From Elusimicrobiota bacterium (GTDB taxonomy: Bacteria > Elusimicrobiota > Endomicrobiia > Endomicrobiales > Endomicrobiaceae): 64,000 nt of DNA. Each line of letters opens with the position of its first letter. The stretch's first letter is position 1. Positions 49,806 to 59,178 of this stretch are shown here, piece by piece. The stretch spans positions 62,001 through 126,000 of the forward strand of contig JAFXSD010000076.1 in assembly GCA_017525905.1 (NCBI GenBank). Reading direction: 5' to 3'. Both the position numbers and the translations under genes were made by a program. The notes beneath the pieces were generated by a model, which worked only from the letters and a program-made list of their open reading frames with translations, had not been told where the DNA came from and did not search any database.

Positions 49806-50765
49806 TTATAAACTAAGTTTAAAGTTTGGCTTTATTTTAAAATTATCTAAAAAAGATGTCCCGTAACAAACATCAAAATATTCTTCCTTAAGATTTGATG
49901 TTATTTTATTTATAACGGCAATATCTTGTGTAAAAGGAATGTTTTTACTTACTTTATCAGGCACATATAAAGTAAATACTGCCGACGGATATTTTTGTTT
50001 TAATTCTTTTATTTTATCAATGCAGTCATTTACATTGTTTTTACATTTAATAAAAATTTTCGGTTTCGGATGATGACTCAAATATTCATCTATGTCTTTA
50101 GACCAATAATATTTATTTGCAAATTCACTTAACTTGTTCAATTCTTTTTCCACTGTCAAAGCTTTTTCTTCCAAATTATCATCTTTTGTTATTTCTATCG
50201 GGTATCCGTAAACCGCAACTGTTTTTGAAAACGGAAGAGGCACTTTAAATTTATCCCAGGCTTTAGTAAATGTTAAAGAATTTTTTGCTATTGCGGATAT
50301 CGGTATTAATCTTATACCGACTTTTTGGGATACGAGCAAAAGCCCCGATTTTACCTTATGTATCGGTCCTTTGGGCCCGTCAACCGTAAAAGCCACGAAA
50401 TGACCTTTTCTTGCATACCTTATTGTTTCAATTAAAGCTCTCTCGGCTCTTTTTGAAGAAGAACCTCTAACAGCGATAAATCCAAAATCTTTCAAAACTC
50501 CGGCTTGAATTTCCCCGTCTTTAGACATACTGCACATAGCAACAATTTGTCTTCCTGAATTTAGACATAAAGGTAAAATCTGTTCACCGTGCCAAAGAGC
50601 ATAAACACTTTGTTCGTCAAATCTTCCCACCAACTCAACAACTCTAAGTCTTAATGTCTTTTTTGTAAAAGCAATATAATAATATGCTATCTTTGATAAT
50701 ATTTTTCTTGAATCCATAATTCTTAAATCCCGTTTTTGTTTACCGCTCGGTAGAAAATATAACAT
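49806..50765 (-). CDS. DUF374 lysophospholipid acyltransferase-like protein with C-terminal extension, 319 aa
   Basis: The acyltransferase core is residues about 25-215, with ALWHGEQILP, RGSSSKRAERALIE and FTVDGPKGPIHKVKSG, DUF374 hallmarks in Gram-negatives with LPS, perhaps adding the acyl chains of lipid A. About 100 extra C-terminal residues (KPKIFIKCKNNVNDCIDKIK...) are not usual for the family and read like an added alpha/beta module. ATG 50765 lacks a good ribosome site; an in-frame ATG at 50717 is an alternative. Confidence 0.85.
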   Translation of the reverse strand: MLYFLPSGKQKRDLRIMDSRKILSKIAYYYIAFTKKTLRLRVVELVGRFDEQSVYALWHGEQILPLCLNSGRQIVAMCSMSKDGEIQAGVLKDFGFIAVRGSSSKRAERALIETIRYARKGHFVAFTVDGPKGPIHKVKSGLLLVSQKVGIRLIPISAIAKNSLTFTKAWDKFKVPLPFSKTVAVYGYPIEITKDDNLEEKALTVEKELNKLSEFANKYYWSKDIDEYLSHHPKPKIFIKCKNNVNDCIDKIKELKQKYPSAVFTLYVPDKVSKNIPFTQDIAVINKITSNLKEEYFDVCYGTSFLDNFKIKPNFKLSL

Positions 50766-50796
50766 AAAACTAAGTTGTTGTCAAACTTAATTTTCT

Positions 50797-50825
50797 TTGA
50801 CTATTGTTATAAAAAAAAATATAAT
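50797..50825 (+). promoter_or_regulatory. Promoter of the exporter operon
   Basis: TTGACT (50797-50802), 17-bp spacer rich in A, TATAAT (50820-50825), 39 bp before the tolC start. Near-consensus vegetative promoter. Confidence 0.8.
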
Positions 50826-50864
50826 TCAGGATTATATTCCATTATAAGAAGGTATCTGTAAAAC

Positions 50865-52298
50865 ATGAAAAAATTTATAATATTATTCACTTGTTTATTT
50901 TTAATTTCTTCAACTTTATATGCTAAATATTCCTTAACATTGTCTGAAGCTTTGAAATGTGCAATTGCAAATAACGAACTTATCAATGCTTCCGCAAAAA
51001 TAAAAGAAGTTTCCAAATACAACTTAAAAGCTGCAAGAGGAAAACATTATCCTAATGTATATGTTGAAGGTTCCGTAAACAAAATAAACGATTCGATAAA
51101 TTTAAACTTAAGTGATGCAAGAGCGGCAGTTATAGGAGCATCAGTTGCCACTTTCAAAGCTTCCAATCCGACATTACCGCAAGAATATATAGATGCTTTT
51201 AAAAATAGTCTTAATAAGGCAATTCCCGATTTCAATATGAAATTTCAAGACGATCTTTTTTATAAACTTAGTGCCGCCGTTGTTTGGCCGTTATATACCG
51301 GCGGTAAAATTGCAGCAAATTCTCAAGCAAGAAAAGCAGAACTTGAAATTTCCGAACTGGAATATTCAAAGACTTTAAACTCGACAATAACATCGGTAAT
51401 AGAAAATTATTTCAGAGCAAAGCTTGCTCAAGAAGCAAGAGATATCAGACAAGATTATTTGGATGATATTATTCAACATAACGACAATGCTCAAAAATTA
51501 TTTAAAGTCGGTATGATATCAAAGGCAAACAAACTTAGAGCAGAAGTTGCTCTTGCACAAGCGACAAGAGAATATCAACAGTCAGAAAGAGATTTGAAGC
51601 TTGCCCTGGTTGTCTTATCCAACATAATAGGTGTTGAACTTGAAGAAGTTAATCTCGTAACGGATTTTAAAAAGATCGACAATATAAGAGAAGCTAATTA
51701 TTATGAAGATATTGCTTATTCAAACAATTTAACATTAAAAGATATGCAACAAAAAAAAGATATGCTTAATCAAAAGAAAAAAGCAACAAAAGGAACTTTT
51801 TTACCCACTATTGCAGCATTCGGAAAATATGAAATATATAAAGACAATTTAACATTGTTCGAGCCTGAATGGGTTGCCGGATTAAATGCAAAGCTGGATA
51901 TTTTCAACGGAGGACAAGATTATTCAGAGTATAAAGCTTATTCAAAACAATCCGAAGTATTGGATTTATATGTCCAAAATGCAAACAAAATGATTGATAC
52001 CGCCGTTAAAAAATATCATCATGAAGCTATGTCTGCTATTGAACAATATGAAAGTTTAAAAAGTTCTCAAGATTTAACGGAGGAGAATTTAAATCTTTAT
52101 AAAAAATCTTTTAAAGAAGGTCTTGCAACTTCAATAGAAGTAATTGATGCCGAACTTGCTTTGGAAAAAGTAAGATTGGAGCAATCTCAAGCACTATTCG
52201 ATTTTAATGTTGCTTATGCAAAACTTATGGATATATGCGGAAATTCGCAATTATTACTGGATAATATTATAGGAGATAATAAAAATGTTGAAAAATAG
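50865..52298 (+). CDS. tolC: TolC-type outer-membrane efflux protein, 477 aa
   Basis: A signal peptide (KKFIILFTCLFLISSTLYA) is followed by paired outer-membrane efflux protein repeats with long helices (SALEYSKTLNSTITSVIENY type pattern; RQDYLDDIIQHNDNAQKLFK; SIEVIDAELALEKVRLEQSQ). Forms a trimeric channel across the outer membrane. Overlaps the membrane-fusion gene by 14 bp, so it is the exit duct of this exporter. Confidence 0.93.
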   Translation: MKKFIILFTCLFLISSTLYAKYSLTLSEALKCAIANNELINASAKIKEVSKYNLKAARGKHYPNVYVEGSVNKINDSINLNLSDARAAVIGASVATFKASNPTLPQEYIDAFKNSLNKAIPDFNMKFQDDLFYKLSAAVVWPLYTGGKIAANSQARKAELEISELEYSKTLNSTITSVIENYFRAKLAQEARDIRQDYLDDIIQHNDNAQKLFKVGMISKANKLRAEVALAQATREYQQSERDLKLALVVLSNIIGVELEEVNLVTDFKKIDNIREANYYEDIAYSNNLTLKDMQQKKDMLNQKKKATKGTFLPTIAAFGKYEIYKDNLTLFEPEWVAGLNAKLDIFNGGQDYSEYKAYSKQSEVLDLYVQNANKMIDTAVKKYHHEAMSAIEQYESLKSSQDLTEENLNLYKKSFKEGLATSIEVIDAELALEKVRLEQSQALFDFNVAYAKLMDICGNSQLLLDNIIGDNKNVEK

Positions 52299-53082
52299 AT
52301 TTTCGTTAATTTTGTTATTCTTTTTGATGATAACACTTTTTGCATGTTCAAAGCCTAAACAAACTATTTCCGGAGAAGTTGATGCCACGGAAATTGATAT
52401 CGGTGTAAAAGTTCCCGGAAGAATAGCTGAAATTTTTATAAGCGAGGGACAATCTGTTCAAAAAGGTGATATTTTGGGAAGGCTTGAAGGAAAAGAACTT
52501 GATGCCAAATTAAAAACAATAAATGCAGCATTAAAAGAAGCTCAAGACCAATATTTGCTTGCCGAAAAAACATATAACAGAATAAAAACTTTATATAAAG
52601 ACGGAATTGTTCCAAAACAACAATACGACGAAGTAGAATATAAATATAATGCAGCTTTACAAAAAATAAATGCTACTCAAGGGCAAAAAAATGAGATAAT
52701 GGCTTATTACGACGAACTTACAATAGTTGCACCGATAGACGGTGAAGTAACGCAAGTTATATCTAATCCCGGAGAACTTGTTGCCACGGGTTATCCTATT
52801 ATCACATTGCTTAATACAGACGATATGTGGGTTGTGTTTAATATAAGAGAAGATCTTTTAAATAATCTTCAAAAAGATAAAGAAATAAAAGTGTATATAC
52901 CTGCAATAAAAGAAACATTAAATATGAAAATCAGTTATGTTTCCGCTATGGCAAGTTTTGCTTCATGGAAACCGACTAATCAACAAAACAATTATGATTT
53001 AAAAACATTTGAAGTACGAGCAAAGCCGAGTGAAAAAATAGAAAATTTAAGACCCGGAATGACGGCAGTTCTTAAGGACTAA
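52285..53082 (+). CDS. HlyD/EmrA-type periplasmic adaptor lipoprotein, 265 aa
   Basis: Signal peptide with lipobox (LFACSKPK) for membrane anchoring. Biotinyl-lipoyl-like halves flank a coiled-coil hairpin: GVKVPGRIAEIFISEGQSVQKG and LTIVAPIDGEVTQVISNPGE, then beta-barrel VVFNIREDLLNN and VRAKPSEKIENLRPGMTAVL. Links the inner-membrane permeases to the TolC protein. Confidence 0.92.
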   Translation: MLKNRFSLILLFFLMITLFACSKPKQTISGEVDATEIDIGVKVPGRIAEIFISEGQSVQKGDILGRLEGKELDAKLKTINAALKEAQDQYLLAEKTYNRIKTLYKDGIVPKQQYDEVEYKYNAALQKINATQGQKNEIMAYYDELTIVAPIDGEVTQVISNPGELVATGYPIITLLNTDDMWVVFNIREDLLNNLQKDKEIKVYIPAIKETLNMKISYVSAMASFASWKPTNQQNNYDLKTFEVRAKPSEKIENLRPGMTAVLKD

Positions 53083-53142
53083 AAGATATAGAGGGACAGC
53101 ACATTCATATATTCATACATCAAAAAAAAGCAGAGCTTTTTT
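53083..53142 (+). terminator. Hairpin between adaptor and first permease gene
   Basis: AAAAAAGC-AGA-GCTTTTTT (about 53124-53143) lies directly against the next ATG, which has no ribosome site. Before it are CATTCATATATTCATACATC-type units. It looks like a partial terminator that lowers permease expression; the tract style resembles the greA-recN gap. Confidence 0.6.
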
Positions 53143-54300
53143 ATGAAATATTTAACAGATGTAATTATAAAAGAATTAAAACTTATATTTACAAACAAAT
53201 ACTATTTATTCCTAATATTTTTGTGGCCTTTCATAGATTTTATTTTTTTGGGCGGTATATATTATTACGGAAACGTTCAAAATATGCCTATTGCCGTAAT
53301 AGATAAAGATCATTCAAAAATTTCACGAACTATATCAAGATATTTTGATACATCTTATGCTTTCGATGTTAAATACAAATTAGACGATATTGAGGATTTA
53401 AGATACCTTCTTACAAGAAACAAAATATATATGGGAGTTTATATTCCTAAAGATACGCAAAAAAACATAAAAAAATCTTTACCTGCAGAAATAAGTTTCT
53501 ATATCGACGGTTCAAACTATCTTACAGCAAACCTTTCGGAAATAGAAGGTGCAAGTATTTTAGGAACGATAAATGCAGGATTAAAAAATGCCATGATGAA
53601 AAAGAAGGGCATACAATCAAAGCAAGCAAAAGCAATGATGCTACCTATACAAAACGACACATCAAAATTATTTAATCCAACATACCACTACGGATATTTT
53701 TTAACTCCCGGAATATGGATTTCAATTTTAGGACAACTTTTTTTAATTTTCGGGACATTAACAATAGGAAAAGAGCTCGAGAAGAAAGAGCAAAACAAAA
53801 ATTCCATATTTTTATTTATAACAGGAAAACTTATTGTATACACGATAATATCCGTAATATATTTTGAAATATTGTTTAGAATATTTTTCCCCGCATTTCA
53901 AATACCTTTCGACGGAAATACTTCCGGTGCAATAATTTTAAGTGTACTGTTTATACTTTCAACAATTTTACTGGGTATGCTTATGCCTGCAGTGACAGGT
54001 AACAGAATTGATGCTTTAAAAGGTTGTCTTTTAATAGGCGCTCCGGCTTTTTTGTTATCAGGATATACATGGCCTTTGGAACAAATGCCTGTATTAATGG
54101 CAACTATCGCAAAGTTTATTCCTTTATCTGCTTATTTGGAAGGATTCAGAAAAATATTTCAACAAAATATGCAACCTGAGTACATAATCCCGTTTGCTAA
54201 AATATTATTAACATTGTTTATTTTATATTTTTTACTTACTTATATATTTTTGAGAATAAGAAATAAAACAATAAAAAAAGCATTAGTAATTAAGGAATGA
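53143..54300 (+). CDS. ABC-2 type permease, 385 aa
   Basis: YbhS/YbhR-like architecture: one N-terminal helix (residues 20-42), a large periplasmic domain (45-175), and five C-terminal helices with SGYTWPLEQMP as family motif. Partner of the next gene. Starts at ATG directly after a hairpin U-run. Confidence 0.9.
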   Translation: MKYLTDVIIKELKLIFTNKYYLFLIFLWPFIDFIFLGGIYYYGNVQNMPIAVIDKDHSKISRTISRYFDTSYAFDVKYKLDDIEDLRYLLTRNKIYMGVYIPKDTQKNIKKSLPAEISFYIDGSNYLTANLSEIEGASILGTINAGLKNAMMKKKGIQSKQAKAMMLPIQNDTSKLFNPTYHYGYFLTPGIWISILGQLFLIFGTLTIGKELEKKEQNKNSIFLFITGKLIVYTIISVIYFEILFRIFFPAFQIPFDGNTSGAIILSVLFILSTILLGMLMPAVTGNRIDALKGCLLIGAPAFLLSGYTWPLEQMPVLMATIAKFIPLSAYLEGFRKIFQQNMQPEYIIPFAKILLTLFILYFLLTYIFLRIRNKTIKKALVIKE

Positions 54301-54312
54301 TAAATAAAGTAA

Positions 54313-55485
54313 ATGCTTAAATTATTTAAACAAGTATTATTACGAGAATTCAAAAGATTTTTCACATCAAAAGATTTAGTTTTGATATGTATAATTGCTC
54401 CTATTGTATATTCTTTTGGTATAACATACATATATCATAAACAAAATCCGAGAGATATAAAAATTGCTCTTGTAAATCAAGATAATTCCGCAGTATCAAG
54501 ACAGTACGGAAGAATGATAGACTCTACACCGGAACTCAATATTGTTGATTATTTCCCGTCAACATATGCAGCTTACAATGCAATTTTCACAAATAAAGTA
54601 GATTTGTTCTATTTTATACCGAGCAATTTTTCAACAAACCTAAAAAGAGCAAAAAGTACTTTTGCTTTTATAGGTGCAAATGCAAGCAATTTCATGGTTT
54701 CAAGTACCGCAATAAAAACAATAGTTACAACTTCTCAGTTCATGTCTGCTCAAGTATCCGCCAAATTCTTAATAAAAAACGGAATTTCAAAACACTCCGC
54801 AATGCAAATGATACAGCCCATAAAAGGAAATTTTAAGTGGATGTTTAACCCTACAAAGACTTATGCAAACTTTTTTGTTCCTTTTGTTTTATTTGCAATT
54901 TTTCAACAAATTCTTATAGTGGCTGTTTGTCATACGATGAGTTTGGAAACGCAAGAAAAAACATGGAACGATTTATATAAAATAACAAACAATAAAGTTA
55001 TGCCTATTTTATTCGGAAAAGCTGTTCCTTATGTATGTGCCGCCTTTTTTATGATGTTATTATTTGTGTTTTTTGTTTTCCCGTTCAATTCCATATTTCA
55101 AACTTCAATAATAAATCTTTTATTTTTATCCGTAATTTATTCTTTTGTTATAGTCTTTTTTGCTATGGCAATTTCACACTTATTTAAAAGCCCGGTAGTA
55201 TCATTATGTGCATTAACATTCTATTCCATGCCGGTTCTTCTAATTTCGGGATTTGCTTGGCCGATATATATGTTACCTTCATATTTAAAGATAGCAGCTT
55301 ATATTTTCCCTTCAACTTATTTTGTAAACATTTTCAGAATTTATTCTTTAGATACTGTTTGGATAGGTTATGCAACTTATTGCATATTAAGTTTAACACT
55401 CTTCTTTTTGGTTTGTTTGATAATAAACATAATGGTTTTTAAAATAAAAATCTCATTCAACAAAAAAACGGACAAAGCTCTATAA
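54313..55485 (+). CDS. ABC-2 type permease, 390 aa
   Basis: Same plan as its neighbour, with helix 1 at about residues 21-37, a periplasmic domain and SGFAWPIYMLPSYLK in the membrane part. The two would form a heterodimer. No ATP-binding subunit is encoded in the operon, so an ATPase must come from elsewhere. The gene ends within a terminator stem. Confidence 0.9.
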   Translation: MLKLFKQVLLREFKRFFTSKDLVLICIIAPIVYSFGITYIYHKQNPRDIKIALVNQDNSAVSRQYGRMIDSTPELNIVDYFPSTYAAYNAIFTNKVDLFYFIPSNFSTNLKRAKSTFAFIGANASNFMVSSTAIKTIVTTSQFMSAQVSAKFLIKNGISKHSAMQMIQPIKGNFKWMFNPTKTYANFFVPFVLFAIFQQILIVAVCHTMSLETQEKTWNDLYKITNNKVMPILFGKAVPYVCAAFFMMLLFVFFVFPFNSIFQTSIINLLFLSVIYSFVIVFFAMAISHLFKSPVVSLCALTFYSMPVLLISGFAWPIYMLPSYLKIAAYIFPSTYFVNIFRIYSLDTVWIGYATYCILSLTLFFLVCLIINIMVFKIKISFNKKTDKAL

Positions 55486-55508
55486 AAGCTCAGTCCGTTT
55501 TATATTTT
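55464..55508. terminator. Terminator between exporter operon and kdsD
   Basis: AAACGGAC / GTCCGTTT stem with inner AGCTC/AAGCT pairing, followed by TTATATTTTTT. Overlaps the permease stop; acts in both directions. Confidence 0.85.
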
Positions 55509-55518
55509 TTTATTAATT

Positions 55519-56487
55519 TTATTCGGAAAACAAATCTCTTTCGTCAAGAATACCTACAGGATTTCCTTTCTCATCTACAACGGGAATATTATCTATATTT
55601 TTCCCCTGCAATATTTTTTCAGCTTCACCCACAAGCATATCAGGAGTTAATGTTGAAGGATTTTTAGTCATAACTTCGGATATTTTTTTCTTTAACAAAT
55701 TATCATGTAACTGAATTTGCCTTCTTAAGTCTCCATCGGTAAAAAAGCCTACAAGTTTACCGGTTTCGTCTACAACGCTTGTTGCTCCAACTCGTGTTCC
55801 TGTCATAACCAATAATGCGTCTTGAACCGTTGCACTATCTTTAACTATAGGATTTGCTTTACCTTGTCTCATTATCTCTTTAACTTTCATTGTTAATCTT
55901 TTAATTTTGTTACCGATAGCCCCTAAAGGATGAAATATCGCAAAATCTTCTTTTTTAAATCCCTTTCTTTCGGATAAAACAAGTGCCAAAGCATCACCTA
56001 AAGCAAGTAATGCCGTTGTGGATGATGTAGGTGCCAAATTATAAGGACAAGCTTCTTTTTCCACGGAAGAATCAATAACAACATCACAGTTTTTCCATGT
56101 GGAAGAATTTATTTTGCCTGTAATTGCTATAATCTTTAAATTCATTTTTTGTAACACAGGCAACACCTGTTTAATTTCTTCCGTTTCACCGGAATACGAT
56201 AACATAATAATAACATCACCTTTAGTTATCATACCCAAATCACCATGCAAACATTCTGCCGGATGCAAATATATTGCAGGAACTCCTATGGAAGCCATAG
56301 TCGCTGCTATTTTTCTGCCTATATGACCGGATTTTCCAAGTCCTATAATAACAACTCTTCCCGAAGATTTTTCTATTAAAGAAACTGCTTTTATGAAATT
56401 TTCATCAAGATGTTTTATTTGATCTTTTACAGCTTGAGATTCTAAATTTAATGTATCTATTGCTCTTTGTATATTTATTTGTTCCAT
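55519..56487 (-). CDS. kdsD: Arabinose-5-phosphate isomerase KdsD/KpsF, 322 aa
   Basis: Makes D-arabinose 5-phosphate for Kdo of LPS. SIS domain (about 35-170) with GLGKSGHIGRKIAATMASIG, HPAECLHGDLGMI and LSYSGETEEI; then two CBS domains (205-322). Complete. Heads an operon-like series with trpF and his genes, 5 bp from trpF. Confidence 0.95.
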   Translation of the reverse strand: MEQINIQRAIDTLNLESQAVKDQIKHLDENFIKAVSLIEKSSGRVVIIGLGKSGHIGRKIAATMASIGVPAIYLHPAECLHGDLGMITKGDVIIMLSYSGETEEIKQVLPVLQKMNLKIIAITGKINSSTWKNCDVVIDSSVEKEACPYNLAPTSSTTALLALGDALALVLSERKGFKKEDFAIFHPLGAIGNKIKRLTMKVKEIMRQGKANPIVKDSATVQDALLVMTGTRVGATSVVDETGKLVGFFTDGDLRRQIQLHDNLLKKKISEVMTKNPSTLTPDMLVGEAEKILQGKNIDNIPVVDEKGNPVGILDERDLFSE

Positions 56488-56492
56488 TATAA

Positions 56493-57122
56493 TTACCTTA
56501 AACTGTGAGCATTTTTTATAAAATCTGCCATTTTATTAAAATCTTTTCTTCTTTGTAGTCTTTCTATGCTTGTATCCGCTTCAATTCCGAATGATTTTGC
56601 TTTTTCCATAACTTCACCGACATTTTCCGAAGATATATTTCCTGTTATGAAATAAGGAACTGTTATTTGTTCAAGGCCGGAAAGAGCTTCAAGTGCAAGT
56701 ACATCATTGCCATTTTCATCTTTTGCAGAAATATCCAACACAAAATAATCCACATTACCTATATAAGGCTGTAACTTTATTACATCCGTCACACTTGTAA
56801 ATTTCATATATTTAAAAACTTTTATGCCCAACGATACCGCCAATGCTTTACAAAATTCCGGAGTCTCGCTGCCATTCAATTGAACAATTTTTATTCCTGT
56901 TTTTTTAACAACTTTTGTTATAGCTTTACTGTCTTGATCTGCAAATATTCCTACAGCCAAAACAAAAGGAGGCAGTTTTTCGTTAACTTCTTTTAACAGT
57001 TTATCGGAAACTTTTTTAGGAGAATCTTTCACTAATTGAAAGCCTAAATAATCTGCTCCCAAATTTGTTGCATTCAATGCATCGTCATAATTTGTTATAC
57101 CGCAAATTTTTACTTTTAACAT
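56493..57122 (-). CDS. trpF: Phosphoribosylanthranilate isomerase, 209 aa
   Basis: Tryptophan biosynthesis, a (beta/alpha)8 barrel. VKICGITNYDDALNATNLGA at the start is diagnostic, followed by DYLGFQLVKDSPKKV. Normal length. It is placed among his genes, not with other trp genes; the closely related HisA is encoded two genes upstream. Confidence 0.93.
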   Translation of the reverse strand: MLKVKICGITNYDDALNATNLGADYLGFQLVKDSPKKVSDKLLKEVNEKLPPFVLAVGIFADQDSKAITKVVKKTGIKIVQLNGSETPEFCKALAVSLGIKVFKYMKFTSVTDVIKLQPYIGNVDYFVLDISAKDENGNDVLALEALSGLEQITVPYFITGNISSENVGEVMEKAKSFGIEADTSIERLQRRKDFNKMADFIKNAHSLR

Positions 57123-57215
57123 TATATCCTCAAACGATTAAAATAAATCCCTAAACAATTCGGGATAATAAGCATTGTAACATCTATACTTCAAATTTTT
57201 GTTTTGCAGAAACTT

Positions 57216-57605
57216 CTATTTTCCGTAAACTTTTTTCGGATCAAAAACTTTTTTTCCTACAATTCTTGTATTTCCGGTAAAAGATAATTTTCTGTAAAAA
57301 CAACTTCTGTAACCGGTATGACAAGCCGAACCGCCGACCTGAATAACTTTTAACAATATACAATCCGCATCACAATCGTAATAAATTTCTTTTACTTTTT
57401 GTATATTCCCCGATTCTTCACCTTTTATCCAAAATTTCTGCCTTGATCTGCTCCAATATGTTGCTTTTTTTGTTTTCAATGTTTTTTCAAATGATTCAGC
57501 ATTCATATATGCAATCATCAAAATTGCACCGTCGTTATAATCTTGAACAACTGCCGGGATTAATCCGTTTTTGTCGAATTTCAATTGTTTTGTAATTTCC
57601 AACAT
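57216..57605 (-). CDS. hisI: Phosphoribosyl-AMP cyclohydrolase, 129 aa
   Basis: Histidine step 3. Conserved [20 protein letters not shown] and zinc/Mg motifs [11 protein letters not shown] and [13 protein letters not shown]. Monofunctional (no HisE part). I choose ATG 57605 after GGGGGAAAGAAG; an in-frame TTG lies at 57623. Confidence 0.95.
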   Translation of the reverse strand: MLEITKQLKFDKNGLIPAVVQDYNDGAILMIAYMNAESFEKTLKTKKATYWSRSRQKFWIKGEESGNIQKVKEIYYDCDADCILLKVIQVGGSACHTGYRSCFYRKLSFTGNTRIVGKKVFDPKKVYGK

Positions 57606-57630
57606 ATCTTCTTTCCCCCACAACTTCTTT

Positions 57631-58362
57631 TTATTTTTTATTTAAAGTTCTTATTGCTTCTTCCAACTTAAAATCTTCCGTATATAGTGCTTTACCTACG
57701 ATTGCTCCCGTAACACCATACTTTTCAAGTTTTGCTATTTTTTTAACATCGTCTACGGTAGTTACTCCTCCGGAAGCTATAACATTCATTCCGCTTGTTT
57801 TTGCTATTTTCTTTAATCCGTCAATATTAGGTCCTTTCAACATTCCGTCTTTTGATATATCGGTGTAAATTATTTCCCTAACTCCCATATTTTTTAATTT
57901 TTCTATCATTTCTTCAGTCGTTACCGGTGTAATTTCTTTCCATCCGCCGATAGCAATTTTGCCTTCATAAACATCTAATGCAACTATAATTTTATCAGGA
58001 CCGTATTTTTCTATTGCCTGTCTTACAATATCTGGATTATAAATAGCAACTGTTCCCAATATTGCATAAGATGCACCCAAAGTAAAAATATCGTTTATTC
58101 TCTTCATGTTCCTTATTCCGCCACCGACTTCAACCGGAATATCAACACTTAAACAAATATTTCCTATGATTTGGTTATTTGATTGATTCCCGGAAAAAGA
58201 TCCGTCTAAATCAACAACATGTAATCTTTCAGCACCTTTTGCTTTCCAAAGTTTTGCCATAAACACGGGATCTTTTGAATAAATAGTTTCGTCCGCTATT
58301 TTTCCCTGTTTAAGCATCACGCAATTTCCTTGTCTTATGTCTACTGCAGGTATTATTATCAT
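57631..58362 (-). CDS. hisA: ProFAR isomerase HisA, 243 aa
   Basis: Histidine step 4, a (beta/alpha)8 barrel. [59 protein letters not shown] and [10 protein letters not shown] are all conserved. Complete, 12-bp gap from hisB. Confidence 0.97.
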   Translation of the reverse strand: MIIIPAVDIRQGNCVMLKQGKIADETIYSKDPVFMAKLWKAKGAERLHVVDLDGSFSGNQSNNQIIGNICLSVDIPVEVGGGIRNMKRINDIFTLGASYAILGTVAIYNPDIVRQAIEKYGPDKIIVALDVYEGKIAIGGWKEITPVTTEEMIEKLKNMGVREIIYTDISKDGMLKGPNIDGLKKIAKTSGMNVIASGGVTTVDDVKKIAKLEKYGVTGAIVGKALYTEDFKLEEAIRTLNKK

Positions 58363-58374
58363 CTTATTTCATCC

Positions 58375-58959
58375 TTAAATAGAACCTTTTGTTGAAGGTA
58401 TCTTATTTTTTATTTTTTTATTTATACTTATTGCTATTGCCAATGCTCTTCCGAATCCTTTAAAAATCGATTCTGCTATATGATGATTATTTCTCCCTTT
58501 CATCATTTTTATGTGAAGAGTTATTGCTGCATTATTAACAAAAGCAATAAAAAATTCTTGTATCAAATCGTAATTGAAGCCTGTTTTTTGAAATTCTATT
58601 TTAGCTTCATAACTTAAAAACGGTCTTCCTGAAATATCAAGTGCAATATATGCTAAAGCTTCGTCCATAGGTAACAAAAAGTGACCGTATCTTACAATAC
58701 CTTTTTTGTCTCCCAAGGCTTGTTTAAATACTTGCCCTAAAGTAATTCCCATATCTTCAACTAAATGATGATCGTCTATTTCCGTGTCACCTTTAGCCTT
58801 TATATTAAGATATACTCCGGCATGTGCAGAAAACAATGTAAGCATATGATCCATAAAAGGTATGGTTGTATTGATTGAAGATTTTTTATTTGAATCCAAA
58901 TTCAATTCAATATCAACATCTGTTTCAAATGTTTTTCTGTGAATGTGTGCTTTTCTCAT
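58375..58959 (-). CDS. hisB: Imidazoleglycerol-phosphate dehydratase, 194 aa
   Basis: Histidine step 6. Metal-binding motifs HMLTLFSAHAG, DDHHLVEDMGI, MDEALAYIALDISGRP and GRNNHHIAESIFK. Monofunctional form, complete. Confidence 0.97.
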   Translation of the reverse strand: MRKAHIHRKTFETDVDIELNLDSNKKSSINTTIPFMDHMLTLFSAHAGVYLNIKAKGDTEIDDHHLVEDMGITLGQVFKQALGDKKGIVRYGHFLLPMDEALAYIALDISGRPFLSYEAKIEFQKTGFNYDLIQEFFIAFVNNAAITLHIKMMKGRNNHHIAESIFKGFGRALAIAISINKKIKNKIPSTKGSI

Positions 58960-58968
58960 TTTTTCTCT

Positions 58969-59178
58969 CTAATTTAAATATTTTGTTTTTGGCGAATCTT
59001 TATCGTCTAAAACATTTCCCATGTCTTTAAATTTCAATATTCTATCTAACTTTTCCAATAAAATAACTTCATCTATGGAAAAATTTAATTGATCTTTTCC
59101 ATCGGTAACTTTACTTACGGATTCCGTAAGCAAATTTATAATAAGTTCTATTTCTCTTTCAGAAAGTTCTACTTTCAT
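58969..59178 (-). CDS. Small protein between hisB and hisD, 69 aa
   Basis: Helical and acidic (KVELSEREIELIINLLTESV, SIDEVILLEKLDRILKFKD). Its start overlaps the hisD stop by 1 bp, so it is coupled. Not a recognised His enzyme; possibly a regulator or chaperone for the pathway, which is speculation. Confidence 0.6.
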   Translation of the reverse strand: MKVELSEREIELIINLLTESVSKVTDGKDQLNFSIDEVILLEKLDRILKFKDMGNVLDDKDSPKTKYLN

